Source: Porites lobata
Taxonomy: Eukaryota; Cnidaria; Anthozoa; Scleractinia; Poritidae
Assembly (NCBI GenBank): GCA_942486035.1
Contig: CALNXK010000070.1
Location: forward strand, 1,123,501-1,187,500
Length of the DNA: 64,000 bases
Direction: 5' to 3'
The stretch's first letter is position 1. Each line of letters begins with the position of its first letter. This document shows, piece after piece, positions 1-12,190 of the stretch. The translations under genes and the position numbers were made by a program. The notes beneath the pieces are model-generated. The model was given only the letters and a program-made list of their open reading frames with translations. It searched no databases and had not been told where the DNA came from.

Positions 1-2274
1 TAATTTTTACCAAAAACAACTCTCACACTGTTTTTTTTAAAACTGAGATTGAGAATTGATTTCGCCATGTGGCCAACACAACTTTTGCTCATGTGTGGAG
101 CCTTTTTAACATTAGCTAACGGTTTTAGAAAAAGACTGAAAAAAAAAATAGTTACATTTCCTAGCTATTTTACGCAACCTTAGACGTTTTCTACTTGATG
201 GTAAATTAAATCGCAATAAACAACAACAACCACAACAACAACAGTAAAACTAAATACAAAAAACAAAGAAAAACAATTCCTCGAGGTTTGATTGTGGTTG
301 GTCCCTGGTACTGCCTGATTGCCCTCACCACAAATCTTTCTTGCCATAAATCATCGGAGACCCATGGGCAGTGAGTTGGGTCCTGAGAAACGGCGCGGCA
401 AAAGCTTGTTTCTCCCGATCCGACAAACTGCTCCTGGGTCACCGAGGATAAATATCGTACGGAAGAATAAGGGACAGTGACCTGAGGACTCTCTTCTCTT
501 TGTGTCGTAGGAAGGCTGGGAAGGGGGAAAAAATAGAGCGCGCGGGGAGCGATGGGAAGGGGAAAGAGAGGTCTGAAGGGAGGCCTACGTCTTTCTCTCC
601 TCCCATCGTCCATTGCCCGCTTACTACTTCTTTATCATTGCGGGAGCCTCTGCGGAGGAGAGAGACCTGAGGACGAAAGTAAAAATAATGGTAATAGGAC
701 TGAGTAGATTGCAATTCGGTCTGCAATCATACGAGAGACAAATCACGAGTATGATTACTGACAGAATTGGACGAAACGAAGTTCTGTTACCAATTAGTCA
801 TAACTATAACAAAATTTGTGGTGTTTAAGCCCTCTTGAAAATAAAAAACACTAGAAATTTCAAGAGATTTCTTGCAAATTAGGACAGTTGATAGCCAATT
901 AGATTTGAGAATTTTCTTATAGTTATGATTAATATGATTATTTAGGTTGTACTTTTTGGCTGGGTGACACATGAACATGTGGATCCCATATCGCGTCGGC
1001 TTTGGTTTTAACCCAATTATCATTCGTTTGCTTAACAATGTTTCGATTATTTATGAGATTTTTGTCGCAGGCCGGGATGCGACTGTCACATCTTTGCCCC
1101 ATTGGAATTTTTAATACAGTAAGAATCGTGCTTCAACTGTAGCCAAAAAAATAGTTATTTCAAAAGAAAAACTTGACACTACTGAAACATTAGCTCATCC
1201 TTGCTAAGATGTTTATTCAGTTCGTGAACAGATGGTGGCAAAAACACGCAGAATTATTTATCTAACTGGTGAGAAAGGGTATATCGTTTGGGGGCGAATC
1301 GTCATTGTGCGGTTAGACAGTCGTCGTTTAGCATTCACAGCACATTTTCGAAAACCCTCCACACTACATAAACAATTTTGAGTATTTCTATTCTTCTACT
1401 ATGATATCACCATTTGAAACATTACCTAATCTTAAATTATATTTTCTTTCCTTTTAAACAAGTCACTTAACTCGGCTATCTTTCAATAATAACAGCCGGC
1501 CATATGAATATTGATGTAACACTCAGTCAATGCTTGTGCACTTCACGGAAGTTAAATTAGGTTCTTTGGAATAACATTAAAAAGATCACTCTTTCGATAT
1601 GAAAATAACGCGTTGGATCATAATTAAACATCACTGCGTGGCTTTTAAATCTAAACTACACATAAATAACACTTACTTGCAACAAGTTATAAATATTGTA
1701 AGCTTTATGGTGTGGGTTTCATGTATAACGGCGTAGATCAATTTAACATTGAAAACAAGCTAAGTTTTACGCGTCGCTGTACAAAAAAAAATTGAAAAAG
1801 GATAAGTAACCCTTGATCTCTTCGACAAAGGAATGAAAGTTCAAAAACAAAGTTCGGGCTGTTGGTTTCTTTGATTGTGTTGGTCTTTTGCGGTTCAACA
1901 TACTCAGCCGGCCACTAAACCACGTAACGAGAAGAATAATTAATCATTAAGATCTTTGCCTTTAGATCGTCGTTATTTGCATTTCAGTTTTTTTTTGTCG
2001 GAAGAAATACTTCAAATATACGATATGCAGCTGCAGTTCGTTTACAACCAATCAGGAAAGAAATGGAAATTTAAAAAAAAAAAAACAAAGAAACAAAGAA
2101 AAAATGAGTTGATGATTCATTCCATCGTAGGGGAGACACAACGGGCAAAACCGATAAAGAGCAACACAAAAACGAGTTTCCACGATTAAATTATTTTCTA
2201 TTAATTTTTCAAACCAGGTTATATTCTATACAAAAACAAATCGAATTTTCTCGGTTGCACTTCATAAAGTTTTA
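1..2274. other. intergenic, upstream of the Kv channel
   Basis: AT-rich DNA with no open frame that resembles a protein. Positions about 480-680 hold a GC-richer patch (GGGAAGG-rich, followed by a 'gggagcctctgcggagg' string) that resembles a patch at 19200-19370, so it is probably part of a dispersed repeat. The final part should contain the 5' UTR and promoter of the potassium channel, but no clear core promoter is visible. Confidence 0.4.
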
Positions 2275-5200
2275 ATGGACAAGCAAGCACAGAAGAGAAG
2301 GCACGCATCAGTGGTGCGAACATTAATTCACTTCGGCAAGATGAGGATTAAGAAGAAACCTCGACATGAGAAGCACAAATCTCCCAGGCCGGGACCACTG
2401 ATAAGGAGGATTCTACTTAATTCTGCTCAAGTAGTGGCCACGCCAAGCATCATGTCATTACAGAGGCTAAATGCTACAAATATTAACAGAATTGCTGTCA
2501 ACGTTGGGGGAACAAAATATGAAATTGCCAAGAAAAATTTGGAGAAGTTCCCAGATACGCTTCTCGGTAGCGACAGGAAAAATTTCTTCTACGACAAAGA
2601 CAGAATGGAATACTTTTTTGATCGCGATCCCGTGATTTTCAAGAGCATAGCTGAGTTTTATCGTGTCGGGTCATTTCACGTTTCATCTCCGACAGCGATC
2701 TGCATGGAGGAAATTTTAGATGAGCTAGCCTTTTTTGGAATTCCTCAACACCACGTCTCCGATTGCTGCTGTGAGCATATTATCCTTGGAGACGAGGAGC
2801 AAGAGAAAATGAAGAAACAAGAAGAAGCTGTCGAAAGTTCCAAGCACGCCAAAAAGCAAGGTTTATGGACCGCTCGAGAGAGACTATGGGAATTTCTGAC
2901 CAACACGAAGAGTTCAAAAGCATCAGCTATCTTCGGCTATCTATTTGGAGCGGTAGTTGCTCTCAATATCTCAGCCATCGTTGCGGAAACCGTGCCTACC
3001 AAGTCTGGCAAAAAGCAACGTGAAGTACATCCCACCATCTTCTTCGGAATCGACTCTTTTTGTGTTGCCATTTTTACTGTGGAGTACATAGCACGCCTAT
3101 ACTCAGCTCCAAATAGATTTGAATTCGCACGCGACATGTCAAATATCATCGACCTACTTGGAATAATTCCCTACTACACTGGGATAGTAGAGCATGGCGT
3201 CCAATCTCACAATCCTGTGTTGGGCTTTTTTGTGACTGTATTTCGTACTTTCAGAGTTTTTCGCGTCACAAAATTGGCTAGGCATTCGGAAAGGTTCCAA
3301 AACTTGATATTGTCTGTTAAAGGAGCAGCGACAGAGCTTGGTGGAATTCTGTTTTCGTTTCTTGCCTTGATGGTGACTTTCTCGTCCATGATGTATTATT
3401 TTGAAAGAAAAGAAGAAGATACTAAATTTATAAGCATTCCAGCAGCTTTTTGGTACACCTTGGTTACCATGACAACCCTTGGGTAGGTGCCCTGCACCCT
3501 GGGGGTACTTCCAATAATGACCTACACGGCGTGGCTCCGCCCAAGGGGCATATTTATCGGGGAGCTTTAGGTATATCCAAGGGTGGGGAATTCACAAGTT
3601 GAAGTATATGAAAGGGAAGGGAAATCTATCATTTAGGTATCCAAAATGGGCCTTTAATTCAAATGTTTTGAAAAGATGCGCCTTATGGTTTAGCTTGAGA
3701 AAACGGCCAACATGTCTGATTTGGGAAAACAAAATATAAAAGCTGAAAAAGGTCTACTACCGCGCAACGCCTTTTGAGAAATTCTTCTGTTTTTTTATTG
3801 CGCCAAAAAAAACGTCCCGTGTAGCACGTCCGACTCCAACGGATCTCGCACAATTGCGGTGCGCTAAAAAGTTTCGTTGAAATCGTCCCGTGTAACATCT
3901 CCTTAAACTTGGGCAAACGGCCAACTTGCAACGCTGTGTTGAGCTAAAATCTTCTTTGCGAATCTTCCCATGTAAAATCACCTTTATAAATGTTGTTGTT
4001 ATTTCAGTTATGGGGATATTGTTCCAAGCACACTCAATGGACAGCTACTCGGCGCTGCGTGTGCTTTGATGGGTGTAGTGCTGCTGTCGTTGCCCGTGCC
4101 AATTATTGAGAGACAGGTAATTCAAATGAATAAGACGCATTTGTCAAGTCAGCTACAACCCCGGACAAAACCTGTTGAGACAAATCGCGAAAATGCCTAT
4201 TTTTTCCTGTCATCCCGGCAAAAACTGAAACCGCCGCCAAATGAATGCCCGATTTCCCCCCTCCCCTTATCCAAAGTTGTTTAGGATAGCATGGCAATTA
4301 TACACGTTGGTTTTTAGACCAAGGCAACTTTGAATAGGGGGTGGGGAGGGGGTTTACTTTTTGTGTTTCGGGGAGACGGGAGTAGGGCACAAAAGTTAGA
4401 AAATAGATGGAATTGTCTCAACAGTTTTGTCCGGGGTTGTAGTCCTTTGAAGGTGGTCTACTTTGACCGGTCCGTTCATTTCGGTCGGTCAGAATGAAAT
4501 GTCCCTTTCTATTTGACAAAATTAAAAATTGTTGTCCTCAGTATCGCTCTTCCGTACCCTGCTTACAAGTACAATAACCAAACTCACGGTGTCTCTGTTG
4601 AGGTATGTGCAATCGGATTGAGAACGTGGAATTTCCGAAAATTTAAAGCGTTATTTTTGGTGAATGAAAAGCGGCCTTTGGAACGTGAAAAAGGTGTTTC
4701 TGCATGTGGGCGGGTTTGTGAGCGGACTAAGGTATTTAAAAAAGATGCTTATAGGCTCTCCCCTTCTCTCTTGCTGCCATTTGTCACTACTCGCCCGCTT
4801 TTTCGCTCGTAATCTGCACTGGCCACCGTCTAGGGACCAGACAATATTAAGCTCATTTTATTTTTATTGTTATTTTGAATTTTAAAATCATAAATGTACA
4901 CAAAAGAAATTCTTTTTTTTAACCCAGCTGAATGAATTCGCACGGAAGCCCAAGCCTAAAACAGACGATACTGTAGCAAGATTAGCTGCATCTGTTCCTC
5001 TTCTGACTCATGATTCGTGCCCGAAACACAACGGGTACAAGAGAAAAACACGACTTGTGCGCGTACCAGACTCACGAACAACATCCATGCTCGTAGAGGT
5101 TGACAACTCGTTTGACAGCACGACCGATAGCAGCGGCACAAGTTTTAAAAGTAGTTTTGGGAGTCTCCATGACATAAATAAAGTTAGCGAACCTTTAATT

Positions 5201-5557
5201 GAAGAACAGGATTTCCCGGACGTGAATGGAAATCAAAACATGTCAAGCAGAGACGCACGACGCAGACATAAGAATTGGCATGGTAACGGTGATGTATCGA
5301 CAGGTGTGGGAGATGGTATTTTTACAGACTCTCGAGACTCTTCGCAGTATTTTCCAGTATGTCGCCAGTTGACAAACTCAAGCAGTGACGAAGCTGTGGA
5401 GGAGGAGAAAACGCCATCTGAATCTTTCGGTGAAGACGACGAGGAGAAAGAAATGATTCCGATGAAAAAGCTGAGACATCACCGGTCATTTGACCCGAGC
5501 AAATTTCTTCACGTTGCGGCGCCGCGTAACTGCCATAGCGTTGGAGATCTGGCATGA
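2275..5557 (+). CDS. Shal/Kv4-like voltage-gated potassium channel
   Basis: Pore-forming subunit of a tetrameric voltage-gated K+ channel in the plasma membrane. Exons: 2275-3482, 4008-4116 and 4928-5557, in frame, 648 aa. The T1 tetramerisation domain is at residues 72-170 and ends in a DCCCEH cluster like the zinc-site cysteines of non-Shaker Kv channels. S1 is about 219-241, S2 256-276 and S3 289-306. S4 is about 318-337, with basic residues every third position (FRTFRVFRVTKLARH). S5 is about 350-376, the filter TLGYGD is 401-406, and S6 follows with LPVPII. Intron 1 splits the first Gly codon of the filter. ELAFFGI and SIPAAFWYT resemble Shal more than Shaker. The first 70 residues are an unusual lysine/arginine-rich extension; Met60 is an alternative start. 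The last 209 residues are serine-rich and acidic with no domain I recognise. Family call is firm, subfamily likely. Confidence 0.92.
3483..4007 (+). repeat. Kv intron 1 with degraded TTAA-type MITE relics
   Basis: Two diverged pieces, about 3815-3905 and 3920-3990, carry the end sequence of the palindromic element at 52245-52407 (compare 'aatcgtcccgtgtaacat'). They look like broken, possibly nested copies of the same MITE family. Confidence 0.5.
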
Positions 5558-5579
5558 ACGTAACCTTCGCCTTAAGTAA

Positions 5580-5775
5580 AAGATCCAGACTCCGGAATCT
5601 GGGAAATGTTTGCTTGTAAATCCAGGAATCCTACGCTTTGGAATCCGGAATACAGCTCAAAGAATCCGGAATCCCTCTAAAGATTGGAAACTGGAATCCA
5701 AGTTAACTGTACCTCACACAACACAGTACCTGGAATACCCAGAATCCACAGCGTGGAATCTGGATATCCGTTAAC
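5580..5775. repeat. GGAATCC-rich degenerate repeat
   Basis: Variants of 'ggaatccggaat' and 'ggaatctgg' recur irregularly just after the Kv stop codon, for example near 5594, 5640, 5666 and 5752. It looks like a decayed minisatellite or dispersed repeat lying in the 3' UTR or flank. Confidence 0.5.
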
Positions 5776-6778
5776 ATTTTGATGCATACGTTGTTCAGAA
5801 ATACACAATTCCGTCAAACAGTACAGGCAACAATAATCTTATCGCTGCAACTCATCTCTCCGATAAGATCAACAGCCACAAACCGTGAAATCTGTTTCTG
5901 TGCCTCTCAAAAAGTGATTTGCACTTAAGCCTGTCCCAGGCTGTCAGAGGATCAGGAAAAAAGGGGCTAAGCCCTTTATTCCTTTAATACGGAGGTTAAG
6001 ATGATAATGCGCTATTCAGCCATTCGAACTGAAGAAAAATGAAAAACAGTCTGTAGTTACAAGAAAAAAACGACATAAATTCTGTTTAATAATCAAAAGG
6101 ATGTACTGTACATGGTTTGCAATACCCTGATTCTTTTGTCGATTCTTCTTTTCTACTTAAAAATAACTGAAAGAGAGATTCAGCCAGCAGGGAGTTTCTA
6201 GCTGTCGTCAGCAGCTAGCGGTTAGACAGTTAGGGATTGAGAACAGTCACTGATGCAGAATTTGTATAAAAAAGCGTTTAAAACTATTCCAGCCGTTTTC
6301 TGGTCACTATACCTAATCAACTGACAAACTACATAACACAAGTCGAGTTGGTTCAGTGCTGCAAAAGTACGGCCTTCTAGTTTCCGTCAAGGATGTGTAA
6401 GGGGAATCTTTTGCATTTTTTTCTTCTCGTTGTTTTCGCTCCTTTTGCTACGCTTTTACTATAGGCTTCATTTCTGTAGAACATTTTTAAAAGGAAGTGC
6501 ACGTGAGAAGTGGGATTAGACTGTGTACAGCGGAGAGTGAGGAGGAGATGTTTCTTTTACGGGTCACATTCCACAGGTTTTAAGATTACAGGTCACTGTT
6601 TTATTGATAATTAAGTAAACCAAGTAATTTCCCTTCGATCAAAAACAACATTTTGGATAAGGATTAGGGCTAGGAGACGCTGCTGGTCTTGTTTATTTAT
6701 CTGTATCACGGTGAACTGTATTCTGACCTGTGGAATGTGACCCGAAAGTTGTAGGAAAAACCTGCCGCCAACTCTTCC

Positions 6779-6814
<36 letters not shown>

Positions 6815-7955
6815 GTTGTTTTAGGGGGAGGGGGCGGCTGTACAGAGGCTGCAGTGCAAATGTTCCAGTCAAAGTTCCATGCCATTTTGTTTGTTAGTTG
6901 ACATCGCGCGGATTCGAGCATGGTTCCAACGATCCACTATTTTTGCCCACTTATCCCCGGTGATATCACAAGTGGTACAAAAGATGCAGAAATCAAGGTA
7001 GTTATTTGTAAATAATAATAATAACAATAATAAACAATTTGAATGTTACGAAGCTTGTGTTTAAAAAAAAAAACAAATTCTTACAAGAAAAAGTCAGTAT
7101 ATGTTTTATTTTTGAACAAAACAATAAGTAAAGAAAAGAGAATTCAATTCCCTTTCTGTATCTATTTTTTTTTTTTTTAACTACAATTCAATTTCAAATT
7201 CTGATTAGCTGGCTCTTAAAATAATCTTTTTTGGGTGTTTTTGAGGCAAAAAGCCTAGAATTAACGCTTTAAGTCCCAATAACGACCAACATTAATTTTC
7301 TCCTAACGATATCCATACAATGTTAAGAGATTAGATAATGAGAATTAATAAAATGATCACCTTAGAGAAAATGCTTCGATCTTTTATCAAATTCTCGTAA
7401 CTCATTCTTTAAGGAAATGTATAGAGATCAGTTTGGAGAATTTGTATGTGGATATTGGGGCTTAAAGGGTTGATTGACATCTCTTACAGCAGAGTAAATA
7501 CCTAAGCAGCAAGAGAAAACTGGCTATACTGACTCCTTTCGTGATACTGTTAACTTGTCTACTACTATCATTGTAATAAACTTCAGTCTTGGGAATTCTT
7601 TATGTCAAAAGAACGTTTTAAAGAACCAAAATTAATTCAGTTCTGCGTTAGTACTTTAAACAACAACGTTTACAACTTAAACTTCTCCAATTTAAACAAA
7701 GATAAACTGGTTTGATACCTGTAGATGATGCCTCTATCATATTTTTATATACCTAATGTTTTCACTAAATTTAGAAAATCATATCATCCAGTTTTTAATT
7801 TATGATATTGTGTGATACATCATCACTCAAACACTTTTTACTTGAAATACTGCATCTGTCAAGGTTTTCCTTAATTATCTTAAGTTTCTGTCCAAACCTG
7901 TGGATTCAGCTGGAGTGTAAAGATCTGTAAATCCAAGAGAAAGACTTCAAATAAA
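5776..7955. other. intergenic between Kv and UNG
   Basis: AT-rich sequence with a poly(A) run of about 31 bases near 6782-6811 and short A or T runs near 7062 and 7167. No gene is recognisable. It holds the convergent 3' flanks of the Kv channel (+) and UNG (-). Confidence 0.5.
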
Positions 7956-10900
7956 TCAAACTTTATTCTCATCAGCAGGAAGATCACACCAGTCTATGGG
8001 TTTCTTCCCATTTTTCTTCAGATATTCATTTGCTTGGGAAAAATGTTTGCAGCCCAGGAAACCACGGTGAGCAGACAGAGGCGATGGGTGGACAGCCTTC
8101 AATACACAGTGCTTCTTCTGTATAGAATAAAATTTCAAACAGTAATGTCATGTCTAGAAAATAATAAGGTAACATCTGCACCTCACTGTAACCTAAGCAT
8201 CAAATATTTTGCAATGTACTCACTTGGGGAGTTGGTATGAAAGGATTTCATTCTTAGTGGAGCACCATGGGAAAGATAATTAGGTTATCTGTGCATTCGA
8301 GAAATTTTGGTAGTCACATGAGCGTACGTCTGTTTATCCACCCATCTGGACCAGAGGGATACCAATGTGAGATGGCATGGGAGCCTCTTCAACCTGTGTT
8401 TAACTTGATAATAGACATCCGTATTATGGTCTGAAATATGTCTGAAATAATGTCTAGTTTGTCTGACTGAAGTTGTAACCTTGTCCTAAATATAATTGTC
8501 TTAAGGCAAGGCAGCGCCTGATGGTCCCTGGCACCTAAATTTTGCTCTTGGGAGACTAGGAAAACCTAAGTTTTTGTTATAGAAATCACACTTTGGGCAC
8601 CCTGGATTTCATGGGTTTCACAATTTTTCTTAGAGTACAGCCTTGATTAAGGTCAATAATAAGTTGACTTGGTTGTGGTGTGGGGTAATGTTCAAGCAAT
8701 GTGTATTAATCTTCCCTACTAGACAATTTGGTGATCAAATCTTCTGCAACAACAGAAAACTACCACAAATGAGAACAATTGTGGTAGCTGCAGCATTAAA
8801 GTAACCCATACCTTGTCAATAAAGCTGCCTTTCTTCTGAGCATATGAACCCCAAAGCAGGAACACCACACTGCTGAGGTTGGAATTTATCCATCTTATCA
8901 CAGCATCTGTAAATTTTTCCCAACCCTAAAATATTATGTTGAAATTCTTCAGAGAATAATATTACCTAAATACATGTAATGGCTGAATAATTAATGTAGA
9001 CATACCAGTAAATTGATTTTTAGTTTAATTGAATTTCATGGGTCTTTTTTATATTTTTTAACCAACCTAGTAGAAGTTTGGGTTATCCTGTTTGCATCAC
9101 ATGATCTATACAACTGCATAGTTTAATTATTGGGTTAGAATATACTAAATAGCTTAACTACTGGTATAGAATGAAAAAAATATGTTAGTTTTACTGTACC
9201 TTGTCTTTATGTGAGTTTGCTTGTGAGGCAACAACTGTTAAGCATGCATTTAACAGCAGAACACCTAAAGAGGAGGACATTAAAAAAAATTAAATTTGTT
9301 GCATCAATGCTTTCTTGATTTATTAATTAATTATATTATAATGGAAGGCCATTGGCCAAACCTGGATTGAGCCAGATCAAATCAACCCCTGTAACCCCAT
9401 CCCTAAAAGCAGGGTTCATACCAAAAATTGGAACCATTTCCTAAGGATTTTTCAAGGACTTTTCAAGGAACAGTGAGTTATGTGGTTGATACAATCCAGT
9501 CCAATCAAGGTTTTGTTGATGCCTATAATGGCATGTAAGTATTGCATGGTGCTGTTCACTGTACCTACCCTGCTTAGCCCAGCCCATCAGATACCCATGC
9601 TTGGGTGCTTGGAAATCTTCAATGTCATTGGTCAGCTCCTTGTAGATGTTCACTAAACTATAGTTTAAAAGATACCCATGAACAAATGTCTACATGTATA
9701 CCTGCCTATGATATGCATACACTGCACAACCCTACTGTACACAGCATAAACCAATCCTATGATATTTTCCACTTATGTCCAGAAATGCATGCAATGGCGA
9801 AAATGGTGAAACTGGCGAAAAATCGCCAGCTGCTGGCGATTTGAATTGGATGCCAAAAGTGGCCCCTTGGAGGTTGACGATTTTGGCGAAAATGGCGATT
9901 TTGGCGAAATTGGCGATTTTGGCAAAAATCGCCATGATATTTTCTTGACCAAACCAAATTCTTACCCGCAAAAAAATAAACACAAAGAGGTACTTTCCGT
10001 CTTCTGACAAAACTACCCACTGCATGCTAGACTTCTACCCTTGAAAGGATTAGTTTTCAGAAGAGAAAAAAAGGAAAAACCTAACATGTAGAATAAAGTC
10101 TGGTAAATTGATTAATCATAAATTTCTAAGGTTTGAACTCAGAGGTGACTCTTTTTTGTGTCCTTTAAAATTCACCTATATTTCTGGGGAATTGATCTGC
10201 AATTTCAGCAAACCGCTGTACAGTACATGTATCAACTTACCTTGGTGGTATAGCAACACCAGGGGGAACACTGAAACATAGCCCTGTTATAAAAAAACAA
10301 CAACAATAACAAACAAACAAACAAACATTAGTTGTACAAATGCATTGTACTTAATGTTTAAAGTGAAAAACAAAAGTGACAGATCCAAAACTTGATCCAG
10401 ACCTAATATCCTGAACAAATAAAGATGATGATGATGATGACGACAACGACATGAGAGAGTAAGTGTAAAATGCTGATCATCACTACTTTGCCCTGGGATT
10501 TCAGTGGGGAGACTGAACTTTACAGATTTTATTAACTATATGTTAAGAATATTACCATGTGCCTGCCTTGGTCCATGATAAGGGTCTTGGCCAATAATCA
10601 CAACTTTAACCTTAACGAAGTGCAAGAGACAACATTCAATAACATCTACATAAACTAGTGGATGAAAAGGTTGGTTGGTGCTTTAAAACTCAGGCCTCCC
10701 TCTAGCTATTTCCTTTGCCGTTCTTCAACAAAGAAAAGACTTCTGAACAGATAATAACAACAATGTAAAGATGATGTACAAATTCTAGGAGCAATAGGCA
10801 GTGGGGCAGGAGTAATTCTTTGCAACAGTACGGGAAGCACAAAAAGTTTGACAAGTCAGAAATCTGCCAGTACAAGCCTGGTCAGCCTTGGATACCTGTT

Positions 10901-11982
10901 TTATATTACACTGCAGAGTCCAGGTGAACACTTCCTTTTCTGTAATGAAGAAAAAAGCAATTCATCATAGTAGTACTTGGTGTAAAGGCCCAATGGCCTA
11001 AAACTTCATGCTTAAACACTATGCTTCACTATGTGATTTTTTGGGGGTTCTATTTGCTCTTGTGTCCTATGGTAGGAGCTCGGTGTTACGTTCATAGTAG
11101 CTGTGGAAATTCCTAGCCCCATGCCCATATAGTGACAGCTTTGTTCGTTTGTGGCCTTGAGGTTTGCAGGAAGAAATCAATCTACTTGAGATTCAGGAGT
11201 GAATCATACATTCTTTATGTCTAACGTGTAAATGCTCAAATCAATGCCCCACCTCAAATAAGTGCCCCATCCCTCAAGGTTAAAATAATTAAGTATGCTA
11301 GTGTTTCCCTTAAATTAAGCTCTGCCCCCCACTACCCCTCCCTCTCATAACACCCCTTCTTACTGAAAAATGGTGTACAGTATGTTTATCTTCAATGACC
11401 ATAGAATAACATGTACAATCACTACACAATGACCAATCAGCCGCAATCCCACCCTCTCCGCTCCCCCCCCCCCCCGACAAGTAAAGTACATAGCGGGTGT
11501 CCTATTGCTTTCTTTCTTACCTGGGGGATAGACGGTCTTGCGAGATCTTTCTTCCTTTACAAAATTGCAAAGCTTAAAAAAGAAGAAAGTAAAGCGTTAA
11601 ATTTTGACTGATTTTTAACATCGCCTCGAAAGCTTCAGCTTAACTATTAATTTATTCTTAACTCCACACATCTTACGCTTACTTTCGTAAAGTATTCCTT
11701 GCCAAACTCTGCCGCTAAAGCATTTCTCCACGACTCTCCAAAATATTGAGGACTTTTATTGGCAAGTAGTCTCTTTTCTGCCTCCTTTCGGTTGGCCTCC
11801 ATGCGTTCTCTCTGCTCAGGTGAGAGATTTGATAGCGGTCTCGGATTCGACGCAGGCGAGCTCTGATCGTCTGTCTTGGAGGACTTGGTTTGGGGAGAAT
11901 CTGTCGTTACTCCGGCATTTTCTGCGCTCCTTTTTGTGCCTGAGGTGTTAAAGAAACTGGAGATCTTTTTCTGATTGGACAT
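7956..11982 (-). CDS. UNG: uracil-DNA glycosylase (nuclear-type UNG)
   Basis: Removes uracil from DNA at the first step of base-excision repair. Nine exons on the minus strand, in order: 11683-11982, 11521-11572, 10896-10939, 10556-10610, 10241-10283, 9569-9657, 9200-9264, 8812-8925, 7956-8117. All join in frame to 307 aa; human UNG proteins are 304 and 313 aa. The N-terminus has a PCNA-binding PIP-box (QKKISSFF, residues 4-11) and a basic helix (about 62-78) like the RPA-binding part of UNG2. The water-activating loop GQDPYHG is at 139-145 with catalytic Asp141; the leucine-insertion loop HPSPLSAHRG starts at His264. VFLLWGSYAQKKG is the uracil-binding region. The PIP-box and lack of a mitochondrial presequence suggest a nuclear product. 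It diverges from IMMT. The only nearby AATAAA overlaps the last codons. Confidence 0.95.
9781..9930. repeat. GGCGAAAAT/GGCGATTTT simple repeat in UNG intron 5
   Basis: Short interspersed units of ggcgaaaa, ggcgatttt and ggcgaaatt repeat on both sides of a 30-base unique spacer. The units can pair with one another, so the block can form imperfect hairpins. Frames through it read as alternating Ala/Lys/Ile/Phe or Gln/Asn/Arg repeats, which are not credible proteins. Confidence 0.6.
10285..10324. repeat. CAA/AAAC simple repeat
   Basis: A run of aaacaacaacaataacaaacaaacaaac-type units just upstream of a UNG exon, within intron 4. Confidence 0.5.
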
Positions 11983-12190
11983 TTTACCGTATTACAGGGT
12001 AAAAGTTTCAGAATCGAACGATGAATGGCGACGCAAAACTCTAATCACTGATATCAAGAAGTTGTTGTTGTTTTCCCGCCAAATTACCTATTACTTTTAG
12101 CCAATCAGAAACTTAATCAGGAGAAACCGAAGAAGTCTGGAACGAGTGTAGAAAAACTGTCCGCCATCTTGTATCTTGTACTTTGTGACA
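11983..12190. promoter_or_regulatory. bidirectional UNG/IMMT promoter
   Basis: Only 208 bp separate the start codons of UNG (minus) and IMMT (plus), so one promoter must serve both. TTTCCCGCCAAA at 12072-12083 fits the E2F consensus exactly, which suits S-phase expression of UNG. A CCAAT box is at 12101-12105. CCGCCATCTTG at 12161-12171 fits the YY1 motif, common near starts of nuclear genes for mitochondrial proteins. No TATA box is evident. Site functions are inferred from consensus only. Confidence 0.7.

Noticed and set aside
206..726. Overlapping minus-strand open frames
   Set aside because: Low-complexity proline/serine/phenylalanine-rich translations from a repeat-like patch; no domain or splice support.
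4542..4602. Possible extra Kv exon reading SIALPYPAYKYN, which looks like the end of S6
   Set aside because: It has AG and GT borders, but including it would break the frame between exon 2 (ends in phase 0) and exon 3 (starts in phase 0). Direct joining of the two gives a sensible S6-tail.
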